The notes beneath the pieces were generated by a model. The model saw only the letters and a program-made list of their open reading frames with translations, ran no database searches and was not told where the DNA came from. Shown here piece after piece: positions 44,239-54,164 of a DNA stretch of 64,000 nt. The stretch lies in NCBI GenBank assembly GCA_013112555.1, contig JABFGK010000001.1, positions 2,516,581 through 2,580,580 on the forward strand, read 5' to 3'. The first letter of the stretch is position 1, and each line of letters begins with the position of its first letter. The position numbers and the translations under genes are program-made. The DNA comes from Planctomycetota bacterium (lineage in GTDB: Bacteria; Planctomycetota; Phycisphaerae; Phycisphaerales; UBA5793).

Positions 44239-46842
44239 ATGCTGATTCACCGGAATCCTCAGGCGTTGCGGCGCCGATCAATTCGTTCTTTTCAGCCACT
44301 GGGCACTACCTTACCGATGGCCTGCCTGGCGGTATCATTGCTGACCGCGATGACATCGGCCGATATCGAGTTCGACACTCCCATTGAGGTGTCACTCGAT
44401 GCGGGTCTGTCGGCAATCGTATCCCTCCGGGCCGACAGCGACAGCCACCTTGACCTGGTGTGTGTCAACTACGATCTTGGTACACTCACAGTGCTGCTCG
44501 GAATTGGCGATGGCACGTTCACCGTCTCAGAAGTCATTCATGCCGGGCAGGGGCCAACGTGTGTACAGGCCGGCGATGTCAATCACGACGGGACTCTCGA
44601 CCTTGTCGTCGGACTCTACCTCGACAATGAAGTCGCCGTCTATGCCGGTTATGGTGATGGGACTTTCGCTGCGCCGGACCGATATGCGGTCAACGACCAT
44701 GTCAATGGCCTGTGTATCCATGATCTGACGGCGGACATGTATCCGGAGATAATGGTCGCAGCCGGCGAGTTCGGCAACGGCAATTTCGACACCCTCACCG
44801 TCTTCGCTAATGACGGACACGGCGTTTTTGACACCGGAACGGTTTATCCGGGGACCGGAATCGAAGGATTCTCAGTGGTATCGGATACGATCGATGCCGA
44901 TGGGGCTGCCGACGTCATCTGGTCCGGTGCGTACAACGTGCAGTTGCTCATCAACCAGGGGGATGGCACGCTTGGCGATATGACCAGACTCAGCGCCGGC
45001 GATCAGGTTAAGAACTGGCTCATCTGCGGAGACTGGGACAATGATGCAGATGTTGATCTCGCCTGTTCGCACCGAAATGACCACTCTGTTACTGCCATCA
45101 TCAACAACGGTGACGGCACCTTTTCCTACAACAACATGCACACCGGCGCCGGCCCGGTCGGTCTCGCCGCGGCTGATCTCGACGGCGACCTCGATATCGA
45201 TCTGGTGTCCGTTCATCCCGGTGATCAGGGGTACGCCGGCCTTTCGATTCTGGCCAACAACGGAGATGCCACCTATCAGCCTGACCAGGCATATCTCATG
45301 GGCGAAGTCCCCACGGCGTTGACAGCATCTGACTTCAATGAAGATGGACTGCAGGATCTGGCCGTCGTCGATGCGGACACCGGCGTGCTCACAATTCTTC
45401 TCAACGTCACGCCTGCGCCGCTTCTCTCAAGCCCGTACACGTTTGCCGCCGGCGGCAACTGGCCGCTTGACGTCAAGATGGCGGATCTTGACAATGACAC
45501 GCATGCCGATGCGGTCTACCCGCTTATGGCTGACGGCGTCGGCTATGTCTGCATCATGTTCAATGATGGAATGGGATGGTTCAATGACCCCGTGATGCTT
45601 CCCGTCGGCACGGATCCGGCTTCGGTGGCCATCGGGGATTTGAATAACGATCAGAACCTCGATCTCGTCGTGCCGAATCAAACTGGAGGCACCTATGGCT
45701 GGGGTGACATCTCGGTGCTGTACAATCGAGGAGGCGGGGAATTTCTTGCAGAAAATCGAATTGACGTTGGCGTGGATCCGCGCGCTGCGGTGATCACGGA
45801 TATGGACAATGACCAGAATCCGGACATTGTCCTGGCGAGTTACAGTTCGAACGTCGGTCTCATAGTCCTGTACGGGCTCGGCAACGGACAGTTTGATGAC
45901 CCTGTCGACTATTACATCGGCAACAGTGGGCATGTTGACGTGATCGCTGTGGATGTCGACAACGATGACGACCCCGACATTGTCCTTGGTTCGGGTAAGA
46001 GCGCGGCGCTCATGCTCGTTGCGAACAACGGGGATCGAACCATCGGTGACCGTACGTTCCTCCAGACCGGCGGGCTGCGGTCGATCGCTGTTGCCGGGAG
46101 TCATCTTGATGCAGATCCGTATGTTGATCTCGTTGCGTCCAACGAGGTGAGCGTGGCGGTCTTCATCAACAACGGGGATGGCTCGTTTGCTGAAGCCGAG
46201 ACGTACGACTTCGGATCCGGACATCATCCGCAGGGGTTGGCCGTCGGCGACTTCGACCACGATGATGATGCAGACATCGCCGTCGCCCGTATTCTCTCCG
46301 CGACCGTGGCCATCTTGTTCAATGACGGCACCGGCTCATTCCCACAAATGAGCACGGTCTACACCGGTGCGCCACAATGGGATATTGACGCTGCTGACAT
46401 GGACAGCGATCAGGATCTGGATCTGATCGGGGTCTCCTACAACGATGAACTCGTCTCCCTCTTTTACAATTCGACGATTGAAGGTGGACACGGTTCACAC
46501 TACCTGACCCTGTCCCAGTCCGACCTGAAACGTGGTGTCCAGACCCAGTTCCGGGTCACTGATGCCGATGGGTGGGAGACAGTCTACTTCCTGTACAGTA
46601 TCAAGGGCCTGGGTACGAGCCCCCCCGTCCCGCAGCTCGGTGGAATGCGGCTTGACCTCCGGATGCCCATCACGGTCCTGGATACGGCCATCGCGGATCC
46701 ACAGGGCATGGCCGTTGTCAATACACGCGTTCCCGGCGGCGTCCCGCTCATCTCGATCGGAACCCAGGCGGTTGTACGCCGTGGCTCAAATGGGAGTGAC
46801 TCGACGAAGTCCAATGTCCTTCTGAAACCCATCGTCGAATAG
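44239..46842 (+). CDS. secreted FG-GAP/VCBS-repeat protein with shared C-terminal domain
   Basis: An 867-residue protein. ATG 44239 is preferred because GGAG lies 6 nt upstream. The signal region (PMACLAVSLLTAMTSA) is followed by about twelve FG-GAP/VCBS repeats with DxNxDxxxD loops, for example DVNHDGTLDLVVGLYLDNE, which should fold as beta-propellers. The last ~115 residues (GWETVYFLYSIKGLGT, SNVLLKPIVE) align with the C-terminus of the HAF protein at 7072-8442. Extracellular or surface role inferred. A strong hairpin follows at 46881-46917. Confidence 0.8.
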   Translation: MLIHRNPQALRRRSIRSFQPLGTTLPMACLAVSLLTAMTSADIEFDTPIEVSLDAGLSAIVSLRADSDSHLDLVCVNYDLGTLTVLLGIGDGTFTVSEVIHAGQGPTCVQAGDVNHDGTLDLVVGLYLDNEVAVYAGYGDGTFAAPDRYAVNDHVNGLCIHDLTADMYPEIMVAAGEFGNGNFDTLTVFANDGHGVFDTGTVYPGTGIEGFSVVSDTIDADGAADVIWSGAYNVQLLINQGDGTLGDMTRLSAGDQVKNWLICGDWDNDADVDLACSHRNDHSVTAIINNGDGTFSYNNMHTGAGPVGLAAADLDGDLDIDLVSVHPGDQGYAGLSILANNGDATYQPDQAYLMGEVPTALTASDFNEDGLQDLAVVDADTGVLTILLNVTPAPLLSSPYTFAAGGNWPLDVKMADLDNDTHADAVYPLMADGVGYVCIMFNDGMGWFNDPVMLPVGTDPASVAIGDLNNDQNLDLVVPNQTGGTYGWGDISVLYNRGGGEFLAENRIDVGVDPRAAVITDMDNDQNPDIVLASYSSNVGLIVLYGLGNGQFDDPVDYYIGNSGHVDVIAVDVDNDDDPDIVLGSGKSAALMLVANNGDRTIGDRTFLQTGGLRSIAVAGSHLDADPYVDLVASNEVSVAVFINNGDGSFAEAETYDFGSGHHPQGLAVGDFDHDDDADIAVARILSATVAILFNDGTGSFPQMSTVYTGAPQWDIDAADMDSDQDLDLIGVSYNDELVSLFYNSTIEGGHGSHYLTLSQSDLKRGVQTQFRVTDADGWETVYFLYSIKGLGTSPPVPQLGGMRLDLRMPITVLDTAIADPQGMAVVNTRVPGGVPLISIGTQAVVRRGSNGSDSTKSNVLLKPIVE

Positions 46843-46880
46843 AGATCGCCTTACGCTCGCAGCAATACTCAACGCCACTC

Positions 46881-46917
46881 CGACTCCCACCCGCTCGAAA
46901 ACAGCAGGTGGGAGTCG
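46881..46917. terminator. perfect 11-bp inverted repeat after the FG-GAP gene
   Basis: CGACTCCCACC pairs with GGTGGGAGTCG around a 15-nt loop. There is no T-tract after it, so it may be a weak terminator or an RNA-stabilising hairpin. It lies between two co-directional genes. Confidence 0.55.
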
Positions 46918-46996
46918 TATCGTCTGAAGTGACCAGTGAACGCAGATAGCGTGGCGCACGGTGCCGGACCACACCTGACGATGACGGAGCCCCCCA

Positions 46997-47464
46997 ATGG
47001 AGTTCATGACCGAGGCCGAGAAGGCACAACTCGAACAGCAACTGGCCGAACTCGTGGGCAAACGCAAGGCACTCTCAGACCGCATCGGGGCGGCCCGCGA
47101 ACTCGGCGACCTGCGCGAAAACGCCGACTATCACGCTGCCCGTGAAGATCAGGGCATGAACGAAGCGAAAATCCGTGAACTCGAGAAGCGGCTGAAAAAC
47201 TCACAGGTTGCCGACCCCGATGCTATCCCCGATGACGTCGTCTTCGTCGGCGCCACCGTCAAACTCCGCGATACCGACACCGGCGAGGAGGACCTCTACA
47301 AACTCGTCGGCGAGTCCACCGGCAACTTTATGCTCGACTACATCGAAGTGACCCCGAACTCCCCGATGGGCCAGGCGCTGATGAAGGCCCGCGTCGGCGA
47401 AACCGTCCGTGCCGACCTCCCGAAGGGTACAAAACGCTTCGAAATCGTTGAAATCGTCGAATAG
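46997..47464 (+). CDS. greA: transcription elongation factor GreA
   Basis: A 155-residue protein with a GGAG site upstream. The N-terminal coiled-coil carries ARELGDLRENADYHAAREDQ with the catalytic acidic tip, followed by the C-terminal FKBP-like domain with VVFVGATVKLRD, NSPMGQALMKARVGETVRAD and KRFEIVEI. GreA stimulates cleavage of the 3' end of nascent RNA in backtracked RNA polymerase. Length is normal. It stands alone between the FG-GAP gene and nuoG. Confidence 0.93.
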   Translation: MEFMTEAEKAQLEQQLAELVGKRKALSDRIGAARELGDLRENADYHAAREDQGMNEAKIRELEKRLKNSQVADPDAIPDDVVFVGATVKLRDTDTGEEDLYKLVGESTGNFMLDYIEVTPNSPMGQALMKARVGETVRADLPKGTKRFEIVEIVE

Positions 47465-47608
47465 CCGACGAATCAGAGCCGCGAGACCCAATCTCGGCAC
47501 GGTTCCCCGCCTGGCGCATATTCCACCTCCATAATTCCCCCAATCTCCGGCTACCACCCCACCCGACTCGCCTGCCGCCTCCGCCTCACGCGGCTACCAT
47601 TGCCCGCT

Positions 47609-49306
47609 ATGCCAACCATTACCATCGACGGAACAGCGTGCGAGTTCGAAAAGGGCCAGATGATCCTCCAGGTCGCCAAGGCCAACGGGATCGAAATCCC
47701 GCACTACTGCTACCACGAGGGCCTCTCGATCGTGGCATCCTGCCGCATCTGCCTCGTGGAAGTCTGGGCCCCGAACCCTCGCAACGACTACAAACTCGAA
47801 GCCATCCCCAAACTGCTCCCGGCCTGCCAGACCCCGGCCGGCGAAGGCCAGGTTGTCTACCTCGACAGCCCGAAAGTGCTGGCCAACCAGAAGCAGGTCA
47901 TGGAATACCTCCTGATCAATCACCCACTTGATTGCCCCGTCTGCGACCAGGCCGGGGAATGCTACCTCCAGGATTATTCCTATCGCTACGGCCGATCCGT
48001 CTCGCGCTTCGAAGATGACAAAATCAAACAGCCCAAGAAAGACCTCGGCCCCACCGTCTACCTCTACTCCGATCGCTGCATCATGTGCAGCCGATGCGTC
48101 CGCTTCACCCGGGAAATCAGCGGCACCTCCGAACTCTGCGTCGTCGGCCGCGGCGCAACCGAGCAGATCGACCTCTTCCCCGGCAAGGCGCTCGACAACG
48201 AGATGTCGGGCAACGTCGTGGACGTCTGCCCCGTCGGTGCCATGCTCGACAAGGACTTCCTCTTCTCGCAGCGCGTCTGGTTCATGACGAGCACCCCGAG
48301 CATCGACGGCCTCACCGCCGGCGGCGACAATATCCACATCGAACACAACAAGGGCACGGTCTACCGCATCAAGCCACGCACGAATCCGGATGTCAACAAG
48401 TGGTGGATCTCCGATGAAGTCCGCTACGGGTACAAGCACATCCACTCCGACGACCGCCTCACTTCGCCCCATCGTGCCCAGCACGGCGAGCGAATCAATA
48501 CCACCTGGCCGAGCATCCTCGAAGAAGTCGACAGCGTCATCACCCGCATGGTCGGAAACGGGGCCACCGTGGCGGCCCTGATCAGCCCCATGCTGACCTG
48601 CGAGGAGGCCTTCCTGATTGCCGACTATGCGAAAGGCTGGCATGTGAATCGCGGCCAGGCAATCATCGGCATCGGCCCGGTTCCCGTCGATGGCGAGGAT
48701 CGGACCTACCCGCCCACCGCCAAGCCCGGCGATGCGAACGCCTACACCGTCCGTGCCGAGAAAGCACCCAATGCCCGCGGCGTGAAACGTGTCCTGGCTG
48801 CCATGGCCGGCGACGGCAAAGGCGATCTGTCCGAACCAATGGACTTCGACGCCTGGCTCGAAGCCGTCAAAGCAGCCGATATCGTCATCATCACCGGCAA
48901 CTATCCCAATGACTGGGTGCCCAAAGAGCTCACACGGGCCGTCACCAAGAAGTTCGTGGTTCACGTCGATACGCTGACCAACGGGCTGTCCGTCAAAGCA
49001 GACGTCGTCCTGCCGTCATCCACCTGGGCCGAGAAGTCAGGCACTTTTGAGAATGTGGACGGCCTGCTCCAGGTGTTTGAACAGGCGATCGAGCCGATTG
49101 ACGGGGCCGCACCCGAAGGCCGGATCTTCACACACCTCATCACGCTGGCCGAGGGCAAACCGCTGACCGATGCCCCCCACTACGATGCCGGCCTGATCCG
49201 GCAACGACTGGCCGAGGAAGTCGGCCTGACTGAGTTTGTGGACACCATCAGCATCCCGGTTCAAATCCAGAAGGCCGAGCCGGATGTTGCCATCGTCGAC
49301 TTGTAA
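47609..49306 (+). CDS. nuoG: NADH-quinone oxidoreductase subunit G-like protein
   Basis: A 565-residue protein. The N-terminal [2Fe-2S] domain has PHYCYHEGLSIVASCRICLV and PACQTPAGEG; the His-Cys cluster region has HPLDCPVCDQAGECYLQDYS; the [4Fe-4S] motif is CIMCSRCVRFTREISG. A molybdopterin-type domain without cofactor site follows (DVCPVGAMLDKDFLFSQRVW). It is shorter than the 700-900 residues of many NuoG proteins. No other nuo gene lies here, so the complex I genes are dispersed or this is an orphan copy. It would carry electrons inside the hydrophilic arm of complex I. Confidence 0.87.
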   Translation: MPTITIDGTACEFEKGQMILQVAKANGIEIPHYCYHEGLSIVASCRICLVEVWAPNPRNDYKLEAIPKLLPACQTPAGEGQVVYLDSPKVLANQKQVMEYLLINHPLDCPVCDQAGECYLQDYSYRYGRSVSRFEDDKIKQPKKDLGPTVYLYSDRCIMCSRCVRFTREISGTSELCVVGRGATEQIDLFPGKALDNEMSGNVVDVCPVGAMLDKDFLFSQRVWFMTSTPSIDGLTAGGDNIHIEHNKGTVYRIKPRTNPDVNKWWISDEVRYGYKHIHSDDRLTSPHRAQHGERINTTWPSILEEVDSVITRMVGNGATVAALISPMLTCEEAFLIADYAKGWHVNRGQAIIGIGPVPVDGEDRTYPPTAKPGDANAYTVRAEKAPNARGVKRVLAAMAGDGKGDLSEPMDFDAWLEAVKAADIVIITGNYPNDWVPKELTRAVTKKFVVHVDTLTNGLSVKADVVLPSSTWAEKSGTFENVDGLLQVFEQAIEPIDGAAPEGRIFTHLITLAEGKPLTDAPHYDAGLIRQRLAEEVGLTEFVDTISIPVQIQKAEPDVAIVDL

Positions 49307-49327
49307 GCAAGAAGAAACACCCCACCG

Positions 49328-50159
49328 ATGCCCACCGCTTTGGTCATCCGAACAGCCGGCACAAACTGCGATCGCGAACTCGTGTACGCATTTTCAGCCG
49401 CCGGCGCGCCATCCGTCCAACTGGTCCACATCCGCCAACTGATCGATGAGCCGTCTCGTCTCGATTCAGCCGACCTCATCGGCATCCCCGGCGGGTTCTC
49501 CTATGGCGATGACATTGCAGCCGGCCGCATCTTTGCCATGCTCATCCGCCAACACCTGTATGCACCACTGCGAGCCTGCGTCGATCGCGGCGTGCCCATC
49601 ATCGGCCCCTGCAACGGCCTCCAGATCCTTGCAAACCGGCCTCCTCCCGGCAGTGGGGCAGGCGGCAGGGGGGGCGTCTCGCCCGCTATCAACACCACCG
49701 CAACCCCCCACCCCCACCATCGCCCTGGCTCCCAACATCGCCGGCCGATTCATCGACGACTGGCTCGAAGTCGAAGTCGTCCCCGATTCCCCCTGCATCT
49801 GGACCGCCGGCCTCTCAGACGAACCGACCTCAACCTCCTGCATCCTGCCGATCGCACATGGCGAAGGCCGATTCATCACCGATAACGACACACTCACTGC
49901 CATCGAGAGCGCCGGCCTCGTCGCGCTCCGCTATACCGAATCCTCCAATGTGAACGGCTCAATGAACCGCATTGCCGGCATCTGCGATCCCACCGGCCTC
50001 ATCTTCGGCCTCATGCCGCACCCGGAACGGTTCACCACCTGGCACCAGCACCCTGCCTGGACCCGCCTCGATCGCAACATGATCACCGAGACCGAGCCGA
50101 TCGGCCTCCGCATGTTCCGGAACGCAGTGGCCCATGCCCGCAGCGCGTGCGTCCGTTAG
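49328..50159 (+). CDS. purQ: phosphoribosylformylglycinamidine synthase subunit PurQ, frame-broken near its middle
   Basis: The N-terminal half (frame of ATG 49328) has RTAGTNCDRELVYAFSAAG, GIPGGFSYGDDIAAGR and the nucleophile Cys in IIGPCNGLQILA. The C-terminal half continues one base out of phase from about 49635 and has VPDSPCIWTAGL, PIAHGEGRF and the catalytic His-Glu in LMPHPERFTT. Both halves are well conserved, so the gene is whole apart from one indel next to the CTTGCAAACCGGCC stretch. PurQ supplies ammonia from glutamine to PurL in purine synthesis. Start is 21 bp after nuoG. The region after the break (QAAGGASRPLSTPPQPPTPT) is an unusual Pro-rich insertion. Confidence 0.78.
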
Positions 50160-50178
50160 CCCCCGGCTCCGCCGGGGG
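50160..50178. repeat. CCCCCGGC hairpin behind purQ
   Basis: CCCCCGGC-tcc-GCCGGGGG follows the stop codon directly. It is a copy of the hairpin at 6819-6837. Confidence 0.65.
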
Positions 50179-50194
50179 GGGCCATATTCCGCAC

Positions 50195-50230
50195 AAAAAA
50201 AGCCGGACTTGGCGTCCTCGCCAAGTCCGG
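50195..50230 (-). terminator. strong intrinsic terminator of the pseudopilin genes
   Basis: CCGGACTTGGC pairs perfectly with GCCAAGTCCGG on the minus strand, followed by a run of seven T residues. It ends the transcript of the 50289-51116 gene. Confidence 0.85.
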
Positions 50231-50288
50231 GTCACATACTGCACAATCAACCTTATGCGCGCTCCACCGTCGCGCCGCAACGTACGAC

Positions 50289-51116
50289 TTACCACCAGTA
50301 GTTATGCGTCCGATCGTCCCAACTCTCGAGTTCCTTCAACGTGTCACGCTGACGCAACTCGACGTGTGAATCGGCAAACAACGCATTGGACCCCACCGCC
50401 CCGTGCCGGTCGCTCTTGATCCGGGCGACATTCCCACCCCAGTTGTTCGAATTCTCCTCAGGCCCGTTGATGTGCACTTCCATGAATACGTCATACCAGT
50501 CATCAATGCCGCGCCAATACCCTTGCTGCTGGTTGAAGATCGAGTCATCCGCATCATCTGCAAACGCCGTCAGATACATGGCATCGGCCGGCCGCATGAA
50601 CTCCGTGATCTGACACGTCGGGTGCCGCCCGTTCTGGTACTGGCGCCCCTGGTCCGTCAGCATGATGCCGTTGACGACGTACTGAACCGGGTGCTTCTTG
50701 TTCGGGTGCGAGGGATCGCGGAACACCTCGGCGTTGTCGAAGTAGTGTACCTTGTTGACCCCGGAGTCCCAATCACGGTGATCCGGATTGCTCATGTTCG
50801 GTTCCGGAAGTTTGTAGACATACTTGATCAACAGCCTCGGCCAAGGGTGGTGATACCGATTGACACTCGGGACGTGCGTGCTCCCCTCGCGCGGCATGTA
50901 GTCCTTGTTGTCGGCCACATACATGTTCAGCGCGATCCCGATCTGGTTCTGGTGAGCGGCACACACGCTCGTTCGCCCCAACTCGCGCGCATGAATGAGC
51001 GCCGGCAGCAGAATCCCGATCAACAGTGCGATGATGGAAATCACGACCAGCAACTCGATCAACGTAAAGCCGCGTGCCGGCACGCGGTCACGATTCGTAA
51101 CGACAACACGATTCAT
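50289..51116 (-). CDS. prepilin-like secreted protein ([12 protein letters not shown] type), copy 1
   Basis: About 275 residues; ATG 51116 has AGGAG 10 nt upstream. The N-terminal [20 protein letters not shown] is a class III prepilin signal, cut before Phe and methylated, with the usual Glu at +5. The remainder is a pseudopilin-like globular domain: [35 protein letters not shown] and a terminal [11 protein letters not shown]. Proteins of this kind in planctomycetes often have an H-x9-DG motif before the C-terminus; here the Gly is replaced by Ser. It is a paralogue of the next gene. Presumed export by the type II/IV machinery. Confidence 0.83.
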   Translation of the reverse strand: MNRVVVTNRDRVPARGFTLIELLVVISIIALLIGILLPALIHARELGRTSVCAAHQNQIGIALNMYVADNKDYMPREGSTHVPSVNRYHHPWPRLLIKYVYKLPEPNMSNPDHRDWDSGVNKVHYFDNAEVFRDPSHPNKKHPVQYVVNGIMLTDQGRQYQNGRHPTCQITEFMRPADAMYLTAFADDADDSIFNQQQGYWRGIDDWYDVFMEVHINGPEENSNNWGGNVARIKSDRHGAVGSNALFADSHVELRQRDTLKELESWDDRTHNYWW

Positions 51117-51227
51117 AACGTCCATTCTCCTGACGCCCAATTCATATATTGACACAGTCTGATGCGAACACACATCGAGAGACCACAGTCAGAATCACAA
51201 TCCGCTCCACCACCCGGGAACGCAAAG

Positions 51228-51249
51228 CCCACGCATCCGAATGCGTGGG
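51228..51249. repeat. CCCACGCAT hairpin of the AAGCCCAC family
   Basis: CCCACGCAT pairs with ATGCGTGGG around 4 nt, preceded by AAAG. It lies between the two prepilin-like genes and may weaken transcription from one to the other. Confidence 0.65.
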
Positions 51250-51262
51250 GAATGATCGTTTC

Positions 51263-52096
51263 TTACCACCAGTAGTTGTACGTCCGGTCGTCCCAGTTCC
51301 GTTCATCCTTGAGCGAGTCCCTGAACCGCAACTCCACATGGGAGTCCGCAAACAAGGCATTGGACCCGCTGCCGGCCCCGCTGTTCCCCCGATAGTGACG
51401 CGAACTGCTGATTCGGGCCACGTTCGACCCGATCCCGTTCGAATTCTCCTCGGGTCCGTTCACGTGCTTGATGTTCCAGACGTCGTACCACCAGTCGATC
51501 GGGTACCCGTGACGCTCATACGCCTCCGTATAAACCGAACTGTCCACATCGTCCGTAAACGCCGTCAGATACATCGAGTCAGCAGGCCGGATGAACTCCG
51601 AGATCGAAGAGGTCGGGTGCCGCCCGTCATCCTTCAACCGGCCGTCATTGCCCTCCTGCATCATCAGCCCGTTGTTGATGTACTGAATCTGGTGACCATC
51701 ATGTGGGTGAGAGGGGTCCTTGAAGAACTTGAAATCACCCCAGTCGTACTGCCGGTAGTACGAATCCCAGTCGTTGTACTTCCGACCGTCAATATCACGG
51801 GGCGATTTCGCAAAACGCCTGTCCAGGTATGGCGCGAATGATCTCGGCCAGGGGTAGTAGTACAGGCCTCGCTGGGGCGGCTGGCCCTCACGCGGGATGA
51901 AGTCCTTGTACTCCGTCGCGTACAGATTCAATGCATACCCGATCTGCTTCTGGTTCGACTTGCACACGCCGCAGCGGGCCGTCTCCCGGGCCCGGCTCAA
52001 TGCGGGAAGCAAGATCCCGATCAGCAACGCAATAATCGAGATGACCACCAGAAGTTCAATGAGCGTGAATCCAAACGGCCTGATACGTCTGCTCAT
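51263..52096 (-). CDS. prepilin-like secreted protein ([12 protein letters not shown] type), copy 2
   Basis: A 277-residue protein with GAGAGG upstream of the ATG. It has the same prepilin signal ([20 protein letters not shown]), the same middle ([35 protein letters not shown]) and the same ending ([11 protein letters not shown]) as the gene at 50289-51116, so the two arose by duplication and diverged. The late motif reads [15 protein letters not shown], again with Ser in place of the usual Gly. It lies 146 bp upstream of the other copy. Confidence 0.83.
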   Translation of the reverse strand: MSRRIRPFGFTLIELLVVISIIALLIGILLPALSRARETARCGVCKSNQKQIGYALNLYATEYKDFIPREGQPPQRGLYYYPWPRSFAPYLDRRFAKSPRDIDGRKYNDWDSYYRQYDWGDFKFFKDPSHPHDGHQIQYINNGLMMQEGNDGRLKDDGRHPTSSISEFIRPADSMYLTAFTDDVDSSVYTEAYERHGYPIDWWYDVWNIKHVNGPEENSNGIGSNVARISSSRHYRGNSGAGSGSNALFADSHVELRFRDSLKDERNWDDRTYNYWW

Positions 52097-52715
52097 GATG
52101 CTGCCTCTCCGTCATCGATCGAATGACAGAAACCGATTTCCCGTGCTCAAACCATCCACTACATACACAAACGAGCCGAACATGATTGGCTGCATTCAAC
52201 AACATCTCTTACCGGCCACCCGGCGGTCGGCTGATTCCAACACCTGAATACCGTCATCCATCGCACGATTCGGGCCGAGAACAATCTACGAAACGCTGCA
52301 CATCTTCACAGGACGACCGGATCCAGTCGCGCCTGCATACATCCCCCGGTGAGTGCTCTGCTTTCAGCATCATAGATTGCAGGCCGAATGTCAAGAGCCA
52401 AATGGGGTAAAATGGGCAGGCAATGCCCTTTCACTCACTGACTTACAGCCTGCCAACCAACATCCGATAAGCAGGTGTACTATCATTGCCGCCCCTCAGC
52501 AGACCGGCCCGGCCAAGCAAGCCGGACTTGCCGGAGTCCCCGACCTCGAGTCCGGGTCCACATCCAGGTGAGGCGATCGTGCACGGCGAACCGGCCCGGC
52601 CGGATCACTGCCCCTGCACCCACGCCCCTCCAACCCAGCCATTTGACGCCCACCCACCACCGGCTACGCTGACAAGCCACACACATCACCCCCTTTGACC
52701 AAAGCAGCCGCCCCC
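52097..52715. other. 619-bp divergent intergenic region
   Basis: No gene, RNA or repeat seen. It separates the pseudopilin gene (leftward) from hisS (rightward). Confidence 0.4.
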
Positions 52716-54164
52716 ATGCCAACCAGCAACGACAATAACTCCAACCCGCAAAACGCCAAGAAACAGCAACCAGCGGACTCGCCTGATCCAGGGGCCCAGC
52801 CACGCATGCTCCAGGCACCAAAGGGAACACGAGACTTTTTCCCGGATGAGATGATCTGGCGCCGCCACCTTGAAAAAACCTGGCGTGAGGTGTCCATACG
52901 CCACGGCTTCGACGAGATTGAAGGCCCGACATTCGAACTGCTCGACCTCTACCGTGTCAAGTCCGGCGATGAGATCGTCAGCGAACTGTTTTCCTTTGAG
53001 GATCGAGGCGGCCGGCAACTGGCACTCCGTCCCGAGTTTACCCCCACGCTGGCCCGCATGGTCGTGGCCCGTGCTGCGAGCCTCCCGAAACCGACCAAGT
53101 GGTTTGCCATCCCGCTGCACTACCGCGCCGAACGCCCTCAGCGAGGCCGGCTGCGCGAGTTCCTCCAGTGGAACGTGGACATGATCGGCGATGACTCCCC
53201 CGCTGCCGATTCCGAAGTCCTCGGCGTAGCAATCGATCTGCTCGCTGAACTCGGCCTGACACGCGAACTCGTTCGCGTCAAGATCAGCCACCGCGAGACC
53301 GTCTCCAAGTGCCTGCTCCGCCTCGGGATACCAGAGGACCGACTCCTGCAGGCCTTTGCGCTGCTTGATCGTCGCGACAAGATGTCACCCGAGGATTTCC
53401 AAAAGGCAGCCGGCGCACTCGGGCTGAAAGACGACACCATCGCTCGCTTCGATGAGATTGCTCGGGCCGGTATCGCTGCCACTGCATCCTGGGGCGAAGT
53501 CGTCCGCAGTCTCCAGGTCCCTGAGCAGGACCTCGAAGACCTGCAGCCCATTCACGACATTCTCGACAAGACCGGCCTCGCACCCTGGTGTGAATACGAC
53601 CTCGGGATCGTCCGCGGCCTGGCCTATTACACCGGTACCGTCTTCGAAATCCGAGACGCAGGCGGCAAGGAACGAGCCGTCTGTGGCGGGGGACGCTATG
53701 ACCGCCTCGTCGAAACCTTCGGCGGGCCACCCACCCCGGCCTGCGGGTTCGGCATGGGCGATGTCGTCCTGAGCCTCATGCTCCAAGACCATCGCCTCAA
53801 ACCCGAAGCAGCCGACATCATGCCGGCACCCGATGTCTTTCTCATCTCAGCCGGCGGCGACGATGCCGAGGCATTGCTTCCCAAACTGCTGCTGGACCTC
53901 CGGCGGGCAGGCCTCCATGCTCGACGCTCCTACCGAGCGACACGCAACGTCGGCAAACTGCTCAAAGAGGCATCAAACACACATGCACGCTTTGCAGTCA
54001 TCCTCGGGCAGGAACTGGAACAAGGGCAACTGGTCGTCAAAGACCTGACGGCCGGCGATCAGATCCCGGTGGATGTCGGGCAGGTTGCCAAACTGGTCCT
54101 CACCCGCCTCGGCCGATTCAGCGAGCGCGGCCTTGACGCACCGACTTCATCGTGTGGCATGTGA
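52716..54164 (+). CDS. hisS: histidyl-tRNA synthetase
   Basis: About 482 residues from ATG 52716 (an in-frame TTG lies at 52695). After a ~30-residue polar extension, class II motifs are clear: APKGTRDFFPDEMIWRRHLE, motif 2 ALRPEFTPTLARMVVARA, RAERPQRGRLREFLQWNVD, the His-specific GIVRGLAYYTGTVFE and motif 3 CGFGMGDVVLSL. The C-terminal anticodon domain has VFLISAGGDDAEALLP and RRSYRATRNVGKLL. It charges tRNA-His. The 3' end overlaps the convergent mtnA gene by 47 bp. Confidence 0.93.
   Translation: MPTSNDNNSNPQNAKKQQPADSPDPGAQPRMLQAPKGTRDFFPDEMIWRRHLEKTWREVSIRHGFDEIEGPTFELLDLYRVKSGDEIVSELFSFEDRGGRQLALRPEFTPTLARMVVARAASLPKPTKWFAIPLHYRAERPQRGRLREFLQWNVDMIGDDSPAADSEVLGVAIDLLAELGLTRELVRVKISHRETVSKCLLRLGIPEDRLLQAFALLDRRDKMSPEDFQKAAGALGLKDDTIARFDEIARAGIAATASWGEVVRSLQVPEQDLEDLQPIHDILDKTGLAPWCEYDLGIVRGLAYYTGTVFEIRDAGGKERAVCGGGRYDRLVETFGGPPTPACGFGMGDVVLSLMLQDHRLKPEAADIMPAPDVFLISAGGDDAEALLPKLLLDLRRAGLHARRSYRATRNVGKLLKEASNTHARFAVILGQELEQGQLVVKDLTAGDQIPVDVGQVAKLVLTRLGRFSERGLDAPTSSCGM

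Noticed and set aside
47594..48964. 456-codon open frame antisense to nuoG
   Set aside because: The plus strand has all iron-sulfur motifs; the antisense product has no motif.
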